From positions 186,001 to 250,000 of the forward strand of contig NZ_FOMQ01000002.1 in NCBI RefSeq assembly GCF_900112675.1: DNA of 64,000 nt. Direction: 5' to 3'. The position numbers and the translations under genes are program-made. The stretch comes from Paracidovorax konjaci. GTDB taxonomy: Bacteria > Pseudomonadota > Gammaproteobacteria > Burkholderiales > Burkholderiaceae_C. Shown one piece after another: positions 60,221 to 64,000 of this stretch (within the stretch, counting starts at the first letter, position 1; every line of letters begins with the position of its first letter). The notes beneath the pieces were generated by a model. That model was not told the DNA's origin. It ran no database searches and saw nothing but the letters and a program-made list of their open reading frames with translations.

Positions 60221-62724
60221 GGCGGGGCTCCGGTGCCGGCGTCGATGCCCCACGCGGCCAGCCGCGCGGCGGCCGCGGCTTCGCCGGCGCGCGCGCGGGC
60301 CAGGGTTTCGGGAGGCAGGCTGCCGGGGCCCACGGCCGTGAGCGTGCGGCGCGGCAGGTGCTGCGCGCCGTGCAGCGCCAGCACCTGATCGGCGAGGTCG
60401 CCGCGTTCGCGCGGCGGCAGCCAGGCGAAGGCCGCGCGCAGCGCCGGCAGGGCCTGCACGAAGGCCTCGTCGTCCAGCGCGCGCACGCGGCGGTCCATGC
60501 CGGCCGCGAAGGCGGGTTCGGTGGCGAGCGCCTCGCGCGCCAGCGCCAGCAGGCCGGCGAGCGCGTCGCCCAGCGTGCTGGCGGTCATGGCGCCCAGCAG
60601 GTCCATGGCTTCCTGCACGCCGGTGGACGGCGTGCTGGCGTCCAGGCGGCCCGAGAGTGCCAGCACCGCACCGAGCGCCGCGCCGCGGCTGATCGGCGCG
60701 GCCTGTGGGTCGGCCGCCTTGCGCTGCCACACCGCGAACGCGCGCACAGGCTCCAGCGCGAGCGGATCGGGCGCGCCGTCCTGCCGGTCGGCCAGCGTGT
60801 CGGCGACGATCCGGTGCAGCGCGCGGTGGCCGCGCAAGTGGTCTTCGGTGTCGGCGGGCGCCACCGCGGCCGGGGCTTCGAGCAGCCAGAGCGCGCGGTC
60901 GAAACCGGCCTCCACCGCCACGCGCAGCACCGGCGCGCCGGCCATGCCGAGCATCTGACCATGGCGCAGCAGCGTGTGCAGCAGCCCCAGCGCGGGTGCC
61001 AGCGCCTCGAACCGCGGCTCCTGGGCGATGGCATCGCCGATGTCGCGCAGCAGCCCGTCGCTCAGGGCGGAAAGGCCGGCCCAGGCAGCGCGGTTGAGGC
61101 CTTCGGCCAGCGGCACGATGCGCCCGCGCGCCTGCCGCAGGCTGTCTTCCAGGCGGGCGCGCGCAGCGTCCTCCAGCGTGGCGCCCCAGGCGCCCGCCTC
61201 GATGAGCGCGGCCTGCTGTTCCATCGGCTCGCTGAGGCTCCAGGCCTCGCCGCGCTCGCCCGAGAGCGCCAGCGCCGGGCCGCGCGTGCGCGCCACGCCC
61301 GGCAGCTCCAGCAATGCCAGCCGGTGCAGCACGCGGCTCCTGGCGCGGTCGCCCTCCTGCAGCAGGTCGAGCGTGACGGTGCCGCGCGGCGGCAGGCCGT
61401 GCGCGGCCAGCTCCGCCCGCACGGCCGCGACCAGCGGCGGCTGCGGCGTGCCCGGCGCGAGGCGGCCCGCCGTGTTGCCGGCCAGCACGTCCATCGCCTG
61501 CACCAGTACCGGGTCGGTGCCCGGGCGCAGCGGGCCGCGGTAGGTCCAGGGCAGGGGCGCGTCGAGCGCCTCCTTCACCAGCGCACCGGCCAGCGCATCG
61601 AGCCAGTCCGAACGCAGCGGCTGGTGGTGCCCGCGCAGGCGCGCCAGCCCGAGCGCGCGCGCGTGCACGGCCATCAGGTCGGCGGTGGAGGCCGGCAGCT
61701 TGCGCTCGCGCAGCCGCTGCACCACGCTGCGCAGCGCCTCGCGGGCCGCGCCTTCGGCGCCGTGCTCCCAGAGCCACTGGTAGTACTGCGGCGACGGCAT
61801 GCCCGAGGCATAGCCCGCGAAGGCATCGAGCCGCCGGAAGGTATAGGGCACGATATAAGAGCCGAACCGCACGGATGCCGCCGGATCCATTGAATAGTTT
61901 GCTATGTTTTTTATAGCGTCAGGATCGTCGGCGGAATCGTCGGTGTCGTCGGTGCCGTCTGCTCCGCGCAGGTCGGCATCCCCGGGCTGCGGTGTTTCCG
62001 GCTCGTCGCCGGGCATTTCGCGCCAGAGCCGTGCGAGCGCGGGCGCGTGGTAGCCGCCGCACACCACCAGCACCGGGCCCCGGCCCTGCGCCATGGCCCA
62101 GGCGATCCAGCGCGCCATCATCCGCTCGCGCGCCTGGTTGCCGGCGGAGCCGGCCTCGTCTTCGCCGCGCAGGTGGCCGAAGTAGGTGGACAGGCGCAGC
62201 GCCAGGCCATCGTCGCCCCCGTCGCCGGCCTGCGCAGGGGCCGGCGCGCCGTCTTCGAAGAGGTGGTCCCAGAGCGCGTCGCGGCCCTGCACCGCGAGCT
62301 TCTCCGCCAGCGCCCGTTCATAGGCCTCGGCCCGCGCCTGGTGCTGCGCATCGGCCGCGTCGGCGTAGCGGTTCTCCAGGTGGGCGAAGGCGCCGTGCCA
62401 GGCCGGCAGGTCGATGAAGCGCACCTGCGCGCCGGCCTCGCGCCCGGCCTGCAGGGCCTGCCATTCGGGCGAATGCTCGGCGAACGGCGTCCACGACCCG
62501 CGGTGCCCGTCGCCGCGCGCAAGGTAGCTGTAGATCGCGACCGGCAACCGGTGCGGCAGGTACAGCTCGTCCAGCCGGCCGTTGAAATCCGCCGGCCCCT
62601 CGATCAGCACGAACGCGGGTCGCAGCGCCCGGATGCGCGCCGCCACCAGCCGCGCGCAGGCGGGGCTGTGGTGGCGCACGCCGAGGATGACGGGGTCGCC
62701 GTGCGGCACCGTGCGGCCCTTCAC
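60217..62724 (-). CDS. DUF5682 family protein with in-frame repeat insertion
   Basis: 835 residues from GTG 62724, which overlaps the ATPase stop (GTGA). The start DPVILGVRHHSPACARLVAARI is the family hallmark, with the RHHSP motif. Other blocks are FVLIEGPADFN, PVAIYSYLARG, RFIDLPAWHGAF and VLVVCGGYHAPAL. Function is unknown; the first 250 residues look like an enzyme core with conserved His, Glu and Asp. At residues about 270-284 the segment AIKNIANYSMDPAAS is encoded by copy F of the dispersed element, inside an Asp-rich loop. This insertion keeps the frame. The N-terminal 60 residues of a longer frame lie in the ATPase gene and are not family-like. Confidence 0.85.
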   Translation of the reverse strand: MKGRTVPHGDPVILGVRHHSPACARLVAARIRALRPAFVLIEGPADFNGRLDELYLPHRLPVAIYSYLARGDGHRGSWTPFAEHSPEWQALQAGREAGAQVRFIDLPAWHGAFAHLENRYADAADAQHQARAEAYERALAEKLAVQGRDALWDHLFEDGAPAPAQAGDGGDDGLALRLSTYFGHLRGEDEAGSAGNQARERMMARWIAWAMAQGRGPVLVVCGGYHAPALARLWREMPGDEPETPQPGDADLRGADGTDDTDDSADDPDAIKNIANYSMDPAASVRFGSYIVPYTFRRLDAFAGYASGMPSPQYYQWLWEHGAEGAAREALRSVVQRLRERKLPASTADLMAVHARALGLARLRGHHQPLRSDWLDALAGALVKEALDAPLPWTYRGPLRPGTDPVLVQAMDVLAGNTAGRLAPGTPQPPLVAAVRAELAAHGLPPRGTVTLDLLQEGDRARSRVLHRLALLELPGVARTRGPALALSGERGEAWSLSEPMEQQAALIEAGAWGATLEDAARARLEDSLRQARGRIVPLAEGLNRAAWAGLSALSDGLLRDIGDAIAQEPRFEALAPALGLLHTLLRHGQMLGMAGAPVLRVAVEAGFDRALWLLEAPAAVAPADTEDHLRGHRALHRIVADTLADRQDGAPDPLALEPVRAFAVWQRKAADPQAAPISRGAALGAVLALSGRLDASTPSTGVQEAMDLLGAMTASTLGDALAGLLALAREALATEPAFAAGMDRRVRALDDEAFVQALPALRAAFAWLPPRERGDLADQVLALHGAQHLPRRTLTAVGPGSLPPETLARARAGEAAAAARLAAWGIDAGTGAPP
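61872..61917 (-). repeat. Dispersed hairpin element, copy F (inside a gene)
   Basis: On the minus strand: GCTATAAAAAACATAGC, then AAACTATTCAATGGATCCGG and CGGCATCC. This is the closest match to copy A, sharing ATAGCAAACTATTCAATG exactly. It is read in frame through codons 270-284 of the DUF5682 gene. Confidence 0.8.
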
Positions 62725-63857
62725 GGCAGCCGGTGGCGCGCTTCGTAGTACGCGCGCCAGTGCCCGCCCGTGCGCTTGGCGGCCTTCTGCTCGAAATAGC
62801 GGCGCAGCTTGGCGCGGTCGTCGGCGCTGTCCTTGACGATGGTGCCTGCGATGCAGTCCACCAGATCGGCGGGCGAGCCCTCGCGCCGCTCCAGGAACCA
62901 CGCGCGCACGCCGACCGCGTGGGCCACGTTCACGGCCTCGGCGGTGGACATCACGGCGCTGAGCCGGTCCATGGCGGCATCGGCCGGCGCACCGCGCTGC
63001 CCGTCGGCCGGTGCGCCGCGCAGATCGCGGAAGGTGGACACGAGCAGCTCCAGCACCGGCGCCGGCACGGCATGCGGAATGCCGCTCTGCGCGAGCAGCC
63101 GCGCGCTGGCGTCCTGCACGAGCGCCAGTTCGCGGTCGAAGTCGAGGATCGGGAAGACGGTCTCGAAATCGAACCGGCGCTTGAGCGCGGCGCTCATCTC
63201 GTTCACGCCGCGGTCGCGCGTGTTGGCCGTGGCGATGATGTTGAAGCCCTCGCGCGCATAGAGCATGGCGTGTTCGCCCGCCAGCTCCGGCACGGCCATC
63301 ACGCGGTCGGAGAGCATGCCGAGCAGGCAGTCCTGTACCTCCAGCGGCGCGCGCGTGATTTCCTCGAAGCGCACGATGCGGCCCTGCTGCATGCCCTGGT
63401 AGAGCGGCGCGGGCACCAGCGCGCGCGGGCTGGGGCCCTCGTTGATGAGCAGCGCGTAGTTCCAGCCGTACTTGATCTGGTCCTCGGTGATCGATGCGCC
63501 GCCCTGGATCGTCAGCGTCGAGACGCCCGAGACCGCGGTGGCGAGCAGTTCCGACAGCAGCGACTTGGCGGTGCCGGGCTCGCCCACCAGCATCAGGCCG
63601 CGGCCGGTGGCCAGCGTCACCAGCATGCGCTCGATGCCCGCCACGGGCGCGACGATCTTGGGCGCGATGCCCAGCGCCGCATCGCCGAGGATGAAGGACC
63701 GCGCGGCGCGCAGGCCCATCGACCAGCCGGGCGGGCGCGGGTCGGCGTCCTGCGCGCGCAGGCGCTCCAGTTCGGCGGCGTGGAGGATTTCGGCGGGCGC
63801 GCGCTGCAGCGGTGTGCCGGCGCTGCCGGGGGCGGTTGATCGACGGGTGGCGGCCAT
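62721..63857 (-). CDS. MoxR-type AAA+ ATPase
   Basis: 378 residues from ATG 63857. After a basic start the AAA+ core has Walker A G92-EPGTAKS99 and Walker B-like IVRFEEITRAPLEVQDCLLGMLSD. The sensor block is FNIIATANTRDRGVNEMSAALKRRFDFETVFPIL, characteristic of MoxR proteins. The C-terminal lid contains MSTAEAVNVAHAVGVRAWFLE. It is the first complete gene of the operon with DUF5682, VWA and SWIM genes and is probably the motor of a remodelling complex. It is not close to the MoxR at 38.5 kb: the Walker A differs (GTAKS against GTGKT). Confidence 0.9.
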   Translation of the reverse strand: MAATRRSTAPGSAGTPLQRAPAEILHAAELERLRAQDADPRPPGWSMGLRAARSFILGDAALGIAPKIVAPVAGIERMLVTLATGRGLMLVGEPGTAKSLLSELLATAVSGVSTLTIQGGASITEDQIKYGWNYALLINEGPSPRALVPAPLYQGMQQGRIVRFEEITRAPLEVQDCLLGMLSDRVMAVPELAGEHAMLYAREGFNIIATANTRDRGVNEMSAALKRRFDFETVFPILDFDRELALVQDASARLLAQSGIPHAVPAPVLELLVSTFRDLRGAPADGQRGAPADAAMDRLSAVMSTAEAVNVAHAVGVRAWFLERREGSPADLVDCIAGTIVKDSADDRAKLRRYFEQKAAKRTGGHWRAYYEARHRLP

Positions 63858-63943
63858 GGTGTGTGAAAAGACGGGGAAGAAGGGAGGGCGGTGTGTGGAG
63901 GCGGGCCCCGGCGGCGGCATGGGCGCCGCCGGGGCCGGGCGCG

Positions 63944-64000
63944 TCAGGCGCGCAGCCCCTCCATGTCGCGGATCAGCTCGCTGGCGGAGATGGGGTCGAG
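63944..64000 (-). CDS. C-terminus of a gene continuing beyond the window
   Basis: The last 18 codons of a reading frame, LDPISASELIRDMEGLRA, end in TGA at 63946-63944. It lies 86 bases upstream of the ATPase start, so it may be the first gene of the same operon. Too little is present to name it. Confidence 0.55.
   Translation of the reverse strand, partial: LDPISASELIRDMEGLRA

Overview
The window looks like chromosomal DNA of a plant-associated betaproteobacterium of the Comamonadaceae, most likely the Acidovorax/Paracidovorax group. The reasons are the very high GC, a beta-ketoadipate gene set with a Bug-type periplasmic binding protein, paired TonB/PepSY iron-uptake loci, and two genes or operons of type III effector type, each preceded by a plant-inducible-promoter (PIP) box of the HrpX kind. 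The assignment is inference; no 16S gene is present.

Layout. 0-4.7 kb: a partial 5'-nucleotidase, gspF of type II secretion, a luciferase-like flavoprotein, a CZB-only zinc-domain protein and a DUF4174 protein. 4.8-13.1 kb: a complete type I-C CRISPR-Cas locus on the minus strand (cas3-cas5c-cas8c-cas7-cas4-cas1-cas2). Its array holds one spacer between one good and one degenerate repeat, and cas7 is cut short by an in-frame stop 36 codons before the family's usual end. 13.2-18.8 kb: a DegP-type protease, a QseB/PmrA-like response regulator, its kinase and a cardiolipin synthase, all on the plus strand. Four CTAAG half-sites at exact 11-bp spacing stand in front of the protease and between it and cas3. 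18.8-23.2 kb: PepSY protein, TonB receptor and DUF2946 protein. 23.3-24.9 kb: a lipase-like candidate effector with a PIP box. 25-30 kb: an antiporter, an esterase, small exported proteins and tRNA-Arg(CCT).

30-36.4 kb: tamB and tamA. 36.4-39.3 kb: a CoxE-like VWA protein and a MoxR ATPase, separated by a GNAT acetyltransferase and a small membrane protein. 39.4-43.4 kb: cytochrome c4, a membrane GGDEF-EAL protein and a DUF1841 protein. 43.5-46.6 kb: a PIP-box operon of a double CesT-type chaperone and a 640-residue candidate effector. 46.7-52.2 kb: an IclR regulator divergent from pcaI-pcaJ-pcaF-SDR-Bug. 52.2-56.8 kb: a TonB receptor/PepSY/DUF3325 operon with a Fur box. 56.9-63.9 kb: a tightly overlapping operon of MoxR AAA ATPase, DUF5682 protein, VWA protein and double-SWIM zinc protein.

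The least expected signal is a dispersed element of about 48 bp present six times (18.8, 29.9, 37.6, 42.9, 48.3 and 61.9 kb). It consists of an AT-rich hairpin followed by an ATTCAATG...CGGCGGCATG tail. Three copies lie between or at the ends of genes, one supplies the last residues and stop of a gene, one lies in the N-terminal codons of pcaJ, and one sits in frame inside the DUF5682 gene. I have not recognised it as a described family.
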